Of a stretch of DNA of 64,000 bases, positions 22,001-31,872 are shown piece after piece. This DNA is from Dromiciops gliroides (Eukaryota > Chordata > Mammalia > Microbiotheria > Microbiotheriidae). The position numbers and the translations under genes were made by a program. The stretch is from assembly GCF_019393635.1 (NCBI RefSeq), contig NC_057866.1, forward strand, positions 230,343,359 to 230,407,358, read 5' to 3'. Numbering within the stretch: position 1 is the first letter of the stretch; every line of letters begins with the position of its first letter. The notes under the pieces are model-generated. The model made no database searches, was not told the origin of the DNA, and saw nothing but the letters and a program-made list of their open reading frames with translations.

Positions 22001-23014
22001 TTGGCATTATTCTATCTACGAAGTAGACCAAGGGGAGAACTTCATATATCTCCTTATGAAATGCTTTTTGGTCACCCTCCTATCCAAGCTAAAACTTTTT
22101 CCCCAGTTTATACATCACTGGTGGGAGGTGATACTTCTGTTGCCTCCTATATACAGGAATTACAGACCAGGCTACGTGAACTCCATGAGGCAGGAGCTGT
22201 GGTCCAGGCAGGCCCATTAGACTTTTCATTGCATAACTTCAACCCAGGAGATAAAATATATGTAAAGAATTTTCAGAGAACCAGTGGAACCCAACCTGCC
22301 TGGGAAGGACCTTTTCAGGTATTATTGACAACTCCTACTGCCATTAAAATTGGTGAAAAAGACTCATGGATTCATTGCTCTCATATAAAGCCTGCACCAT
22401 TCATAGGTGAAGAGATTTCAGATAGACCTGAGGTAGATGCTAAAAAGCTAAAAACCCTAACGATAGCAACTGTTAAAGAGCAAAGAGAGTTCAGAGGAAA
22501 TAGGCAGTTCCCATTTGATAATCCCACTGATCAGTTAAATGCTTTGGGACTCAGTCTTCGTAAAGTATCAGGAGACGGAAATTGCCTTTTTAGGGCTTTA
22601 GCAGACCAGCTAGAAGGTCACTGTAGAAATCATCTCAGACACAGACAAGAAGCTGCTTCTTATATGATTAACCATAGACAAGAGTTTGAGTCTTTTATAG
22701 TAAATGACTCCCCTTTTGAAGAATATGTTGATGAATTAAAGAAATTTGGAAAGTGGGGAGGAAATGATACAATTGTAGCATTTGCTAAGCAGCATCAGCT
22801 GAATGTTGTGGTTCATCAATTAAATCAGCCTTTATTGAAAATCAGTGGCACAGACAAACCTGATGCTAGAGAACTCCACATTTTCTACCATAAAGAACAT
22901 TATGACAGCATTAGAAAGATCAATGACAATTCAGAAACCCCTGCCACTTTGGCTTGCAGAGAATTGGGGAACCAGTTAAAACAATGTGGCATACCCCAAA
23001 CTCTAGCAGCTTAA
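21944..23014 (+). CDS. Integrase C-terminus with in-frame OTU deubiquitinase domain
   Basis: One open frame ends with TAA at 23012-23014. Numbering residues from codon 22001 (TTG), 1-135 are the integrase C-terminal part: an [11 protein letters not shown] start like the MLV 'ALYRARNTPG' region, SPYEMLFG, and the [27 protein letters not shown] beta-barrel end. Residues 136-176 are a linker. Residues 177-315 are an OTU domain: [10 protein letters not shown] (Asp192, Cys195), [36 protein letters not shown] and [14 protein letters not shown] (His300). This order and wording closely track cellular OTUD3; the OTUD3 C-terminal UBA region is absent and the last 20 residues match nothing I know. OTU enzymes cleave ubiquitin from proteins. 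The frame's first ATG lies inside the integrase part (22061), so it looks like a polyprotein tail or the product of a spliced message. It is intronless, unlike the host gene. Part of a defective provirus. Confidence 0.88.
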   Translation, partial: KSQSTGGASYGLGGDRKEELALFYLRSRPRGELHISPYEMLFGHPPIQAKTFSPVYTSLVGGDTSVASYIQELQTRLRELHEAGAVVQAGPLDFSLHNFNPGDKIYVKNFQRTSGTQPAWEGPFQVLLTTPTAIKIGEKDSWIHCSHIKPAPFIGEEISDRPEVDAKKLKTLTIATVKEQREFRGNRQFPFDNPTDQLNALGLSLRKVSGDGNCLFRALADQLEGHCRNHLRHRQEAASYMINHRQEFESFIVNDSPFEEYVDELKKFGKWGGNDTIVAFAKQHQLNVVVHQLNQPLLKISGTDKPDARELHIFYHKEHYDSIRKINDNSETPATLACRELGNQLKQCGIPQTLAA

Positions 23015-24371
23015 ATACCTTATAATTTAACAAGCGTTTCCTTCTACAGGCAAAAGCACTGAAGCACATGGCCTAGTTTTCTGGCCCACCTCAACTATTT
23101 TTTAAAAAATTCTTTTGTTTTGACTTTTGAAAGGCACTAAAAAAACCTGGAATTCACCACACCTTTAAGTTCTTTAAAAGCACAAAAGGGTGCTTAGCGA
23201 ATCTTTTGTTTTTTATTTTTATTTTTGGTTTTGCTTTGTTTCTTGACTTTTGTTTCTTTTGCTTTTCTTTAAAACTAAATTTTATAAACTAAGTGATTAT
23301 TCAAAGACATTTTAAGTATATGCTGTGGGTGAGGCCATCGGGCCTCAGAAGCTACCAGAATTCTTTTTTTTTACTCTTTCTTTTTGAGAGAACCATGAGT
23401 TCTAATGAGTTTTGTTTTATTTATTTATTTTTTCTCCTTTCTCTTTTATGTTGTTCTGTTTAACTAAAAAAGACCAGAAAGGGTTATTGAACCCTATTGC
23501 TTGATACCTCACTGAAAACATTGAATATTGAAATCTTATTTCTTTTTGAAAAATTAATCACCACTTTAAGTATCTGCTACTGTTATACTAGAGAATTCAT
23601 GTATAAGATGATGTGGTTTACTAGCTAAAAGAAGATTATGTGATAATGTCTAATGTAATCAGCTATTTACATTCGTTTATTATTTATATGTCATCATACT
23701 CTGGGTATGGTTTGGAATTATTGTATATATCACTAATATATTCTCAGTTATGCAGCATAGCACGCATTTTTACCATCATACTGTCTTTGGTGAAATTAAT
23801 GAGATTTTGGAAGTATGGAAACTTATCATTTCAGAGACTAATTTGCTGTGAACTCTGATGCAGGCCCTGTAGAGAATATATGTGCAACAAAAGGAGAGAC
23901 AGGTATATGTAAGTCCATGGTTTGCTTATGATGGTGACTATGTAGAGCACAATTACTAGGCACAGTCCAGTATTCATCCTCTCTCCCTCCTAATTTAACC
24001 TAATTTAACTGAACTTAATTATCTTTTTATCTCACTCAGTTGAACTCACCTGTGGCCTAGCACAATCACTGGCTGTCTCGGAACCATGAGATATGGTATG
24101 ATAACCTTTCCATAACATTTTCAGGTGTCATGAACACATACTAAATTTGGCTTTGATCCAGACACATGGTGGTAAAAAGTGTTACACATTGCGTAACTAC
24201 CTCAACCCTCTATTACAAGTCTAACCATATAAAGGAAGGAATGTAATGGAATTTATTAATTTGATCATTGACAATGCTATGCTAAGGTTTAGTAAAAATA
24301 CAGCAATTCAAACAGTTAAAGAAGAGAATCCAGCTTTTCAGTGTTCCGTCAAGGAAACATTTTGTTTCTTG
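23015..24371 (+). other. Non-coding 3' segment of the provirus
   Basis: About 1.36 kb between the OTU stop and the polypurine tract, T-rich at its start, with no long open frame and no recognised env motif. A good splice-acceptor context (tttccttctacag, AG at 23048-23049) lies just after the OTU stop. Candidate origins are the captured gene's 3' UTR or worn env sequence; the sequence alone does not decide. Confidence 0.5.
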
Positions 24372-24389
24372 AGGAACAACAGGGGGGAC
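24372..24389 (+). promoter_or_regulatory. Polypurine tract
   Basis: AGGAACAACAGGGGGGAC directly precedes the 3' LTR. The AGGGGGGA core is a typical retroviral plus-strand primer, with AC as the two bases trimmed by integrase. Confidence 0.85.
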
Positions 24390-24748
24390 TGTAACGATTG
24401 GAATAACGCCACCTGCTGGATACTTACTGTAGAGGAGTTCTGCCCATGAAGGGAAGGTCTTTGAGGGCAAGACCAGGAGTCAGGAAGTGACGCGGGCTAG
24501 TGGGAGGAGGAAGGAAGAGACTGGCGCTCAGTCTCGCTCTCTTTTCCTCTGGACTCTGGTGGAGAAGGGAGCTAGAAATGTGCTCTCCCTTTAATAGATA
24601 GAAATCTAGGCCTTTTTCTCTCTCTTTACCAAATTCTTATTCTCCTTAATAAATGCTTAAAAGTCTAACTCTTGCTAAAGCTTATAATTTATTGGCGACC
24701 ACTCATTAGATATTTTAGACAGTTTAGCTAGAATTTTAACCCTTTACA
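24390..24748 (+). repeat. 3' LTR, 359 bp
   Basis: Same length and, by eye, the same sequence as 21324-21682. Poly(A) signal AATAAA is at 24648-24653. Followed by CTTCTA of the host. Confidence 0.95.
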
Positions 24749-25404
24749 CTTCTAAAAACAGAATCCTCATTGTATAGCATATATACTTAGTTTCAAAAGT
24801 TAGCTAACAATCAGCTCCAATAGTTAATCATTAATTTAACATAATCATATGAACATCAGCACTATAATGTAGATTAATTTGGCTATCATAATTGAGTTGT
24901 TTTTCTAGTAGGCAATTAGAATGTGAGGTAAATGGGTGACATTATTCAAGTTCAAGAGAAAAAAAATAGGCAAAGAAGGTTTGGGGTTTTTTTTTCCCCT
25001 AGGTAGAAGCAAAGTGAAACCAGGCAGTTTTCTTACATGTTAAGAAGGTAATTATCACGAGGAAATAGTTAAGTATTAATGTTCCTATCACAGGCAGTCA
25101 TCAATCAATCAATCCAAAAGTGTTTCTTACATGCCCACTTTGTGCCATACACCATGCTGAGTCCTACTCACATCCTTATAGATTTGTTCCCAGAAAAAGC
25201 ACGGTGTTGTCATTTGGCACGATGTAGATTGAGTCGGAGGCCAAGTTCATAACTGAGGGTCTATGGGCAACATTTTTGCAGAATTAACCACAAATAATAT
25301 ATTTGCTCAACAATAACTGGTGTATGGTAAAGGCTTTCTGAAGTGTTTCTAAATCGTGCTGGACAATACAGCAGATAGAATTGTAATTAATTTGATGTAG
25401 TATT
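24749..25404. other. Intergenic with one unassigned repeat scrap
   Basis: 25095-25165 is the 'aatcaatcaatcc...tttcttacatgcccac' type repeat. The rest shows nothing recognised. Confidence 0.45.
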
Positions 25405-25650
25405 AATTTACTAGGTGGATATAGTGGAGAGAGTGCCTGGCCTGAAGTTGGAAAGACATCTTCATGAGTTAAAAATCTGGCTGTGTGACCCTGAGCAAGT
25501 CACTTAACATTTTTTGCCTCAGTTTCCTCCTCCATAAAATGAGCTACATAAGGAAATGGCAAGCCACTTCAGTATCTTTGTTGAGAAAAACCCCAAAGAT
25601 GGGGTTATGAAGAGTCAGACACAACTGAAATGACTGAACAACAACGTTAA
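25405..25650 (+). mobile_element. MAR1-type SINE
   Basis: 'ctaggtggatatagtgg' head, 'gtgtgaccctgagcaagtcac', 'aaggaaatggcaagccacttc', 'gaagagtcagacacaactgaaatgactgaacaac', a well-preserved RTE-like tail. Confidence 0.85.
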
Positions 25651-25734
25651 TCTACTGTACTTATAGTAATAATATTTCTTAATTTACTCATGTTTATTAT
25701 TGCCATCATGTTTACTTATTTTATGCTTTCGTTA

Positions 25735-26430
25735 TGAACATTAAATTAAGTAGACATGGTTACAACAATTTAAATGGAAAGAACAATAAAGCAAAACTAA
25801 ATGTAATGCAATTATAATGACCATGATTGGCCTCAGGGAAGAGTTGGGAAATTGTACTTCTCTCATTGAAGCAATGTGTGGGGGCGGTGGGGAGGGGTAT
25901 GCATGTGTATATAGTATCAGAAACAGTTTTCCTGTATTACTTTTTAAATTTTATCTTGTTTAATCTTTTTTATAAGGGAGTGGCTCACTGAGTATGAGAG
26001 GGGGCAGGGATTTGTTTGCAAATGAATGTGATGTAAAAACAAAAGATCACTAAAAGTAAAATAAAAAATTTTAAGGACCATTAAGTTGAACAAAACCAAA
26101 GAAAAAACAACAATATACGTGTAGCAATGACTACTCCAATATAAATGGAAAGAACAATAAAACAAAACTGAAGGCTGAGTGATTATAATGACCAAGTTTG
26201 GCGCCAGAAAAAAAAAGTTGAGAAAATGTACCTCCCTCCCCTCATTGCAGAAGTGGGGAACTATGGGTATGGAATATTTTATATACTGTCAGATGTGGTT
26301 AATGTGTTAGTTGGTTTTGCTAATCTTTTTTTCTTTTCTTTATAAATCTTTGTTATAAAGGAAACCTTGCTAGGTGGGATGGATTACAAGAGAGGAATCT
26401 ATTCAGACAAAAATGTGATTTTAAAAACAA
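25735..26430 (+). mobile_element. Two successive L1 3' ends in the same orientation
   Basis: 25735-26080 and 26085-26430 each run 'aatggaaagaacaataaa(a/g)caaaact', 'attataatgacca', a GGGG-rich patch or equivalent, 'gttttgctaatc' or its counterpart, then 'aatgtgatttaaaa' or similar. They are related but not identical, so a tandem pair by separate insertion or an old duplication. Confidence 0.6.
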
Positions 26431-26999
26431 AAGGCATCAATGAAGAAAATCCAGGGAGTGGGAAGGGAGAAGTGGGGCCTGGACAATAGGACTTTTGTTG
26501 TGTCTTGCTGGTTTTTTAAGATCCTGATTCAAAAATGAACTTTTGATTACTCAATTTCTCCCATTGTAAATTTCCCTCTTGTGGGATAGGCATTGGAAAT
26601 CAAGCTGTTGGTTGTTCTGTTGCATTTGCAATTGGCATCTAGTTCCTCAAAATTGGCAGGGTGACATCAGCGTCTGTTTGCTTTCCTGTTGTTTGCCATC
26701 AATACAATGAATGATAATCTGGCTATAATTGCCAGAGTGTCATAAATGCAAATTTCTGTAGGTTGAGTCTGCTTAGACTTGCTTTCATTTTACAAACAAA
26801 ACAGATGGGACTGCAAGCTTCTTCCCACAATTTAAAATAAAGTATTTAGTTGAATGAATGGAGTGTGTTTGATGACACAATGTGCTCGACTTCACAAATT
26901 GCTTTTCTACATCAACTCCCAAACTTAACAAAGTGGATTTGAATGACTGGCTAATGGATTTTGGAGCTTAAATGTGTCATGGAAGTCATTGAGTCCGTT
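26431..26999. other. Repeat-poor stretch, candidate non-coding element
   Basis: No recognised repeat or exon. Contains an octamer-like ATGCAAAT (about 26746) and several TAAT/ATTA motifs. Constraint is only a possibility. Confidence 0.3.
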
Positions 27000-27480
27000 C
27001 CCCACAGTTCACAGATAATGACGAAAGTTAAGAAATTAAGTGACTTGCCTAGGGTGACACAAACCAGGCATCATGCGTTACATAATTTGGCCTCAGACAC
27101 TAGCTGTGAGATCCTGGACAAGTCACTTAACCAGTTTGCCTCAGTTTCCTCATCTGTAAAATGAAAATAATAATGATACCCACCTCCTCAGGTTGTTGTG
27201 AGGATTAAATGATCTAATTGTAAAGTACTTAACACATTGCCAGGCACATGGTACATGCTGTATAACTGCTACTTATTATTATTATTATTACTAACTAGAG
27301 AACCCTGGCTCTGCAGTTGGAAGACCTGGGTTCAAATTCTGTCTCTACTGCTTATTATTGTGCATGACCTTGGGTGAGTCACAACTTCCTTGAACCTTTG
27401 GTTCCTTCAATTTTCAAATGAGGGGGTTAGATTTCATATGGCCTCCAAGATCCCTTCTAGCTCTGGTAACAAGTATACAG
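27000..27480. mobile_element. Cluster of MIR-type SINE pieces
   Basis: A minus-strand scrap at 27000-27085 abuts a plus-strand copy at 27090-27300 ('tagctgtgagatcctggacaagtcac', 'caggttgttgtgaggattaaat'). A second plus-strand copy at 27300-27478 ends 'ggcctccaagatcccttctagctctgg'. Confidence 0.7.
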
Positions 27481-27714
27481 ATTCTTCTTTAATGATCTGT
27501 GGGTCGATGTCAGTTATGAAGCATTCCATTAAACATATCACAAGCTAATTTTAAATCCTTCATGTCACTTGCAAAAACAAGAAATCTTCAGTTAAGTAGA
27601 AAGTTTCAGATTTGGGATGCTTCTTTTAAAACCATTGAAAAAAATCCCAAAGATCTGTCTTATTTATATAATAAAGCAAGTAAAAGTTATTATTTTATTT
27701 GTATTATAATATCA
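27481..27714. other. Intergenic, nothing recognised
   Basis: AT-rich, no feature supported. Confidence 0.4.
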
Positions 27715-27780
27715 GCAACAACGATCATAGCTGACATTTATATAGTTCTTAAATATTTGCAAAACACTTTACAAATATGA

Positions 27781-27836
<56 letters not shown>

Positions 27837-28105
27837 TGAGAGAGAGAGAGAGACAATAAGGGTTAAGTGACTTGCCCAGGGTCACACAGCTAGGTACAAA
27901 TATGATCTTATTTTTTCTTCACAACAACCCTGGGAAGTAGGTGTTAGTATTATCTTCATTTTACAGATGAAGAAATCATGGCAGAACAAGGCTAAATGAA
28001 TTTTCCAGGTCCAGATAGCCACTAAGAATCTGAAGCTGGGTTTGAGCTCAGGGTCTTCCTGACTCCAAGTCCAGTGCTCTATTCACTGGACTAACTAGCT
28101 ACCTT
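27715..28105 (-). mobile_element. MIR-type SINE with an internal (TG)n(GA)n tract
   Basis: MIR sequence at both ends ('catttatatagttcttaaatatttgc' left, 'gggtcttcctgactccaagtcc' right) with a (TG)n run then (GA)n at 27783-27855. 'gttaagtgacttgcccagggtc' appears once and then the SINE resumes earlier in its order, so a second SINE scrap or local duplication is folded in. Confidence 0.6.
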
Positions 28106-28904
28106 TGATATCACAAAATCATAAATTTTTAGAGCTAGAAGATGCTTTGCCTTAACAAAGTAGAGGGGAAAATCCTGGGCCGTGTTTTTTCCAATGTATG
28201 AAACACTTGGTTATTCCCATCCATGGACAATTAATCTCTAGTGCTATGCTTGTTTGGCAGTGAGCTCCTTTGTTAAAGAAGACCAGGTTATTTGGGGGCA
28301 GGGGTGGAGGGGTGGGGAAGAAGAGGGAAAGATAAAATGTTGGAGTTTTGTTTTTTCCAGTACCCAGGAAATGGGCAGATGCTGCCATCTGTGGGAGGTT
28401 GCTTCTGTGTACAAGAAGACCAAGAGTATTTTGTCAGTTGAATGAATTGGTTTTGTTTTCCTTATATCCACACAGGAAGAATGCTTCTTAAATCTGCCCA
28501 TGAGGTCATAAGAAATTCCAGATGTCTCCAAGATCGCTGCAAATAGTGATACACACTTTATAGAATTTCTTCTGAGAGGGGAAAAGGAGGGAGGCAGGAC
28601 ATTTAGATCATTTAAAATGCAGCCATAGTCAGTTTCCTATAAACTGTATCGCTAACATTATGCATTGACTACAAAAAGAATGTTAGAAAGTACAGATTAT
28701 TAACCATACTGGGAAAAATAAGAATGGGACAAAAGATTTTCCATAAGAAGAGAAAAAAAATTAAAAGAATTTTTACCCAAATTCCTTATTTTTAAATTGA
28801 GATCCATGAATATTACATGTATTAGTATGTAAACATTAGACTCTCAAAACCTAGGATAAAGTGATGACTTTAACCATAACAGTGATCATTTAGGGAAGAG
28901 TGGG
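28106..28904. other. Intergenic, nothing recognised
   Basis: Several overlapping short frames on both strands, none with a domain. No repeat family recognised. Confidence 0.4.
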
Positions 28905-29340
28905 ATCTGTACTTGGTGATTCATTCTTTCATTGCTCTTCAGGCTGCCCTCCCAACGCTGAGCTTATTTCTCAGAAACTCATTTTGCCTAAGTTCACTCA
29001 GTACCTGGACTTCTCATGTCAGAGGTGCCCTCTGCCCCTGTGGTCCCTCCCTCTGATTGGCTGGTTCCTTTCAGAACCTTCCCTTAAGAAAGACATGCAT
29101 ACCAGCCTTGCCTTCATTCCTTTTCAGGCTGCACTTATAACCCTCTGGAATTTCTCTAAAATGTTCCCTGGCTTGATGGGCTCCTTCATCTTCCCGACCC
29201 TTTTTCAGCTTCCTTTTATGTCTTGTCTTCCTCCCTTAGAATGTAATCTTGAGTGCAAGGACTGTCTTTATTTCTATCTATATTTATACTACTATGTGCC
29301 TGGCAACCAGCAAGCTTTAATAAATGCATGTTGATTTGAG
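28905..29340 (+). mobile_element. L2 3'-end fragment
   Basis: The right part is diagnostic of L2: 'cttagaatgtaatcttgagtgcaaggactgtc' then 'tatgtgcctggcaaccagcaagctttaataaatgcatgttgatt'. The left part has the weaker C/T-rich lead-in. The long frame here is a shadow. Confidence 0.65.
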
Positions 29341-30374
29341 TTAATTGCGATTTCATTGGTATAAAGAATTTCTGATGTAGAAACTCCCTCCACTGATCAA
29401 TTTGCCAGTAATTAATCATCTTCGGGAGTTGAATGAGACACTTAGAGGTTAAGTGACTTGCCCAAGGCTATACAACCAGCCTGTGTCAAAGGCAGAAATT
29501 GAACACAGATCTCCCTGATTCCAACGTTGATTCCAAGCCAAACTTGCTGCTGTTTTGGCTTTTATCACTTTTTGAAGAATTAAGAACTAAGCCATTTCCC
29601 TACCTTGGGATAGTTTAATTTCCTTTAATTCTCAAGTCCTGGGTTTTCTTTTGTGACAGAGATCATTACCTGCAACAAGATTCTGACGCAAAGACTTTTC
29701 TCCAGTTGGATCCTTATCGAACTGTTAAAACAACAAGCTTGCCAGGTGGCTTAAGAAAAAAAGGGCTTATTAGTAGAATCACAATCAATGAAAGACGAGG
29801 ATCTCTGGTAATAGATTAACTACAGTAAGAAGCACATCCAGTGTCAGTCCCTGAGTGGTACTGAAACCTCATCAGAAAGTCAAAGTTCATGCTGAAGGGC
29901 AGTCTTGAAACTTGAGGGAAACCCAGCCGAGGTGGAGAAGGAATCTCTAGTCTGAAAAGGTAAGTGATAGGCAATAAATCGGGTAGCATTCAATACTTGG
30001 GCTTAAAGATGTATGACAAGATCAGGGTAAGGTGGAATAAATATGCCTCCCTGCTAATCCCGATGTAGTTCTCGCTGGGTGCTCCGGCTTCACTTTGGCA
30101 GGGCCCGACCAGTAGGGTTGGTCGATTGGTTTGATTTCTCCCATGATAGCCAAAGTCAGTCTGATACAAAAGGGTCTGGAGGAGTCTGACTGAAAGGTGG
30201 CAGGACGGAAGAATCAATAGAAACTGGGAGGAGGGAATGTTTCTATGCACTTGGAGAATAATAGAATCTTTATTAGCAAAATCGCAAGGAATTTATGATT
30301 TCTGGAATTAACAGACGAAAGAGATACTTTAAGTCAGTAGTATAGCATTGCCTTTTAATAAACAAATGTTTAAT
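29341..30374. other. Intergenic, MIR scrap and an unclassified segment
   Basis: 29430-29530 is a minus-strand MIR scrap ('ttaagtgacttgcccaaggc'). About 29670-30300 has a moderately GC, low-repeat texture with AATAAA motifs near 29975 and 30035; it could be an LTR of an unclassified fossil ERV but I cannot set ends. Confidence 0.3.
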
Positions 30375-30581
30375 AAAAACCTGCCCCAGGGGGCAGCTAG
30401 GTGGTACAGTGGATAAAGCACTGGTCCTGGATTCAGGAGGACCTGATTTCAAATCTGACCTCAGACACTTGACACTTACTAGCAGTGTGACCCTGGGCAA
30501 GTCACTTAACCCTTATTGCCCTGCAAAAAAAAAAAAAAAAAAGACCCAAAACAACAACAACAAAAAAAACCCTGTCCCAGG
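30375..30581 (+). mobile_element. WSINE1-like CORE-SINE with target-site duplication
   Basis: Full-length body from 30391 with a long A tail to about 30543. AAAAACCTGCCCCAGG on the left is matched by AAAAACCCTGTCCCAGG on the right. Confidence 0.88.
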
Positions 30582-31129
30582 CAGGCACCATGCCATGATG
30601 ACTTCTAAAATGGCCTGCATGACATTTTTACTCCAGTTCACCCACAGTGTATGATAAACAGAATCATCCTAGATTCTGATTGGCAATAGATTCTGATAGG
30701 ATCTCCTTTTTATAGGTGCTATAAGGGACAAAAATCTAGTTTTTAAAACAAAACTTTAAACTTTTAAAACTTTAAAACAAAATAATCCTGACATCTAGTT
30801 AATCTGAAAGCTACAAATAAACCTATTTGGAATTCTTTGGTTGGGAAGCCTTACTTAGCCAATTTCTTTTTTTTTTTTTCATCTTAAAACCAACACTGTA
30901 ATCCTAGGATATTCACATATTTCATATTTTATTTAAATTTATTTCTGAGTAGAAGCAGCAAAAAAATTAGGATGGTCTTGGGTGTTTTCCTCAGAATGTT
31001 CCCTGGCTAGAAAGTTCTTTGGTAAACAGAACCAGAAGCATATTTTAAAACATTCATGTTTCTTAGAAGGAAAAATTCAGGAAGTTAGAAGAATGATTTT
31101 TTGCAGATGCCACTGAAGTTTTGAGCTCC
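30582..31129. other. Upstream of GIMD1, nothing recognised
   Basis: AT-rich; includes the first copy of a 46-bp direct repeat (30817-30862) and a T-run at 30866-30880. Confidence 0.4.
30817..30862 (+). repeat. 46-bp direct repeat, copy 1
   Basis: Starts ATAAACCTATTTGG and ends TTACTTAGCCAA. Identical to 31827-31872, 1010 bp downstream. Both copies are followed by T-rich sequence. Not a recognised transposon end. Confidence 0.9.
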
Positions 31130-31440
31130 CTCCTTGTATTTCTCCAGCTCCCCTTCTCCTCTTTCTCTTTCTCTCTCTGTCTCTGTCAGTTTCACTCTCT
31201 GTATCTGTCTCTCTCCCCTCCTCTCTATCACCTCTTCTCCCTGTTTCTAGGTCTCCCTCTTCTCCTCCCTCTCCCTCCTCCCTTTTTTTCCTATCCTTTT
31301 TTCCTACCCTCCTTCTTGTCCTCCCTCCCTCCCTCCTTCTCTCCGTCTCCCTATATCTCTCGATCTCTATCTGTCTCTGCCACTTCCGCTTTCCCTCCCC
31401 TCTCCTCTTTTTTCCTCTCTCTCCCCACTCTCCCTAGGGG
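31130..31440 (+). repeat. Long C/T-rich tract
   Basis: About 310 bp of imperfect TCTC/CCCT/CTTC pyrimidine sequence. It generates a spurious frame rich in Ser, Leu and Pro. It lies about 600 bp before the GIMD1 coding start; H-DNA or promoter-proximal roles are possible but unsupported. Confidence 0.85.
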
Positions 31441-31826
31441 ACGGGGTGTGTCTTGCTTGCTATTCTATCCCTATTCATCTTCAGAAGTGAAGATTCCTAA
31501 GCCCTCTTGTTCATTGTGTTTCTCATTAGTTCTGGAACCTCACTACGCTCTCCCAGACCCAACTCATTCCATAATTAGTTAAGTTAACCTGTTTCTACAC
31601 AAGGGTTACATTTCCACCTACAATTTTTTGGGGGTGCTCTTCCCAAAGAAACACATATTGTTTTCTCATTCTGCATTTTTCTTGTTCTCTATTGCCTGAT
31701 CCATTGCCTACTTTTCTCTACATCTCCTGTCATTATTCCTCTTGAGACTGCAGTTAGGGTGGGTCCTCCCATGCCTGTTTCTCGGTGCATCAAGGTGGCT
31801 GGCAATGGTGGAAATAGTTAAGTCAG

Positions 31827-31872
31827 ATAAACCTATTTGGAATTCTTTGGTTGGGAAGCCTTACTTAGCCAA
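31827..31872 (+). repeat. 46-bp direct repeat, copy 2
   Basis: Exact copy of 30817-30862. Its right end overlaps the target duplication of the deleted SINE at 31881. Confidence 0.9.

Larger units (their letters stand above)
21324..24748 (+). mobile_element. Defective LTR provirus carrying an OTUD3-like gene
   Basis: A 3425-bp element: 359-bp LTR, tRNA-Arg-like primer-binding site, leader with a splice-donor-like site, integrase C-terminal part, OTU deubiquitinase domain, 1.37 kb non-coding segment, polypurine tract, second 359-bp LTR. The integrase tail carries the gammaretrovirus-type '[14 protein letters not shown]...[11 protein letters not shown]' layout, so it belongs with class I (gamma-like) ERVs. 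gag, protease, reverse transcriptase and env are not seen, so the copy is broken and depends on helpers. The LTRs show no differences by eye, implying a young insertion. Target duplication is not clean (CTAC left, CTTC right). The cargo is a captured cellular cDNA, probably OTUD3. Confidence 0.92.

Noticed and set aside
21816-22220. A 134-codon frame as an envelope gene
   Set aside because: Only the first ~45 residues are hydrophobic; the rest overlaps the integrase frame in another phase and has no surface or transmembrane envelope motif.
22001-23014. The OTU reading frame as the host's own OTUD3 gene
   Set aside because: It is intronless, fused to integrase sequence and enclosed by LTRs, and the UBA region is missing. 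It is proviral cargo.
28900-29334. 144-codon frame
   Set aside because: Runs over an L2 3' end; no protein family match.
31121-31582. 153-codon Ser/Leu/Pro-rich frame
   Set aside because: Produced by the pyrimidine tract; no domain or splice support.
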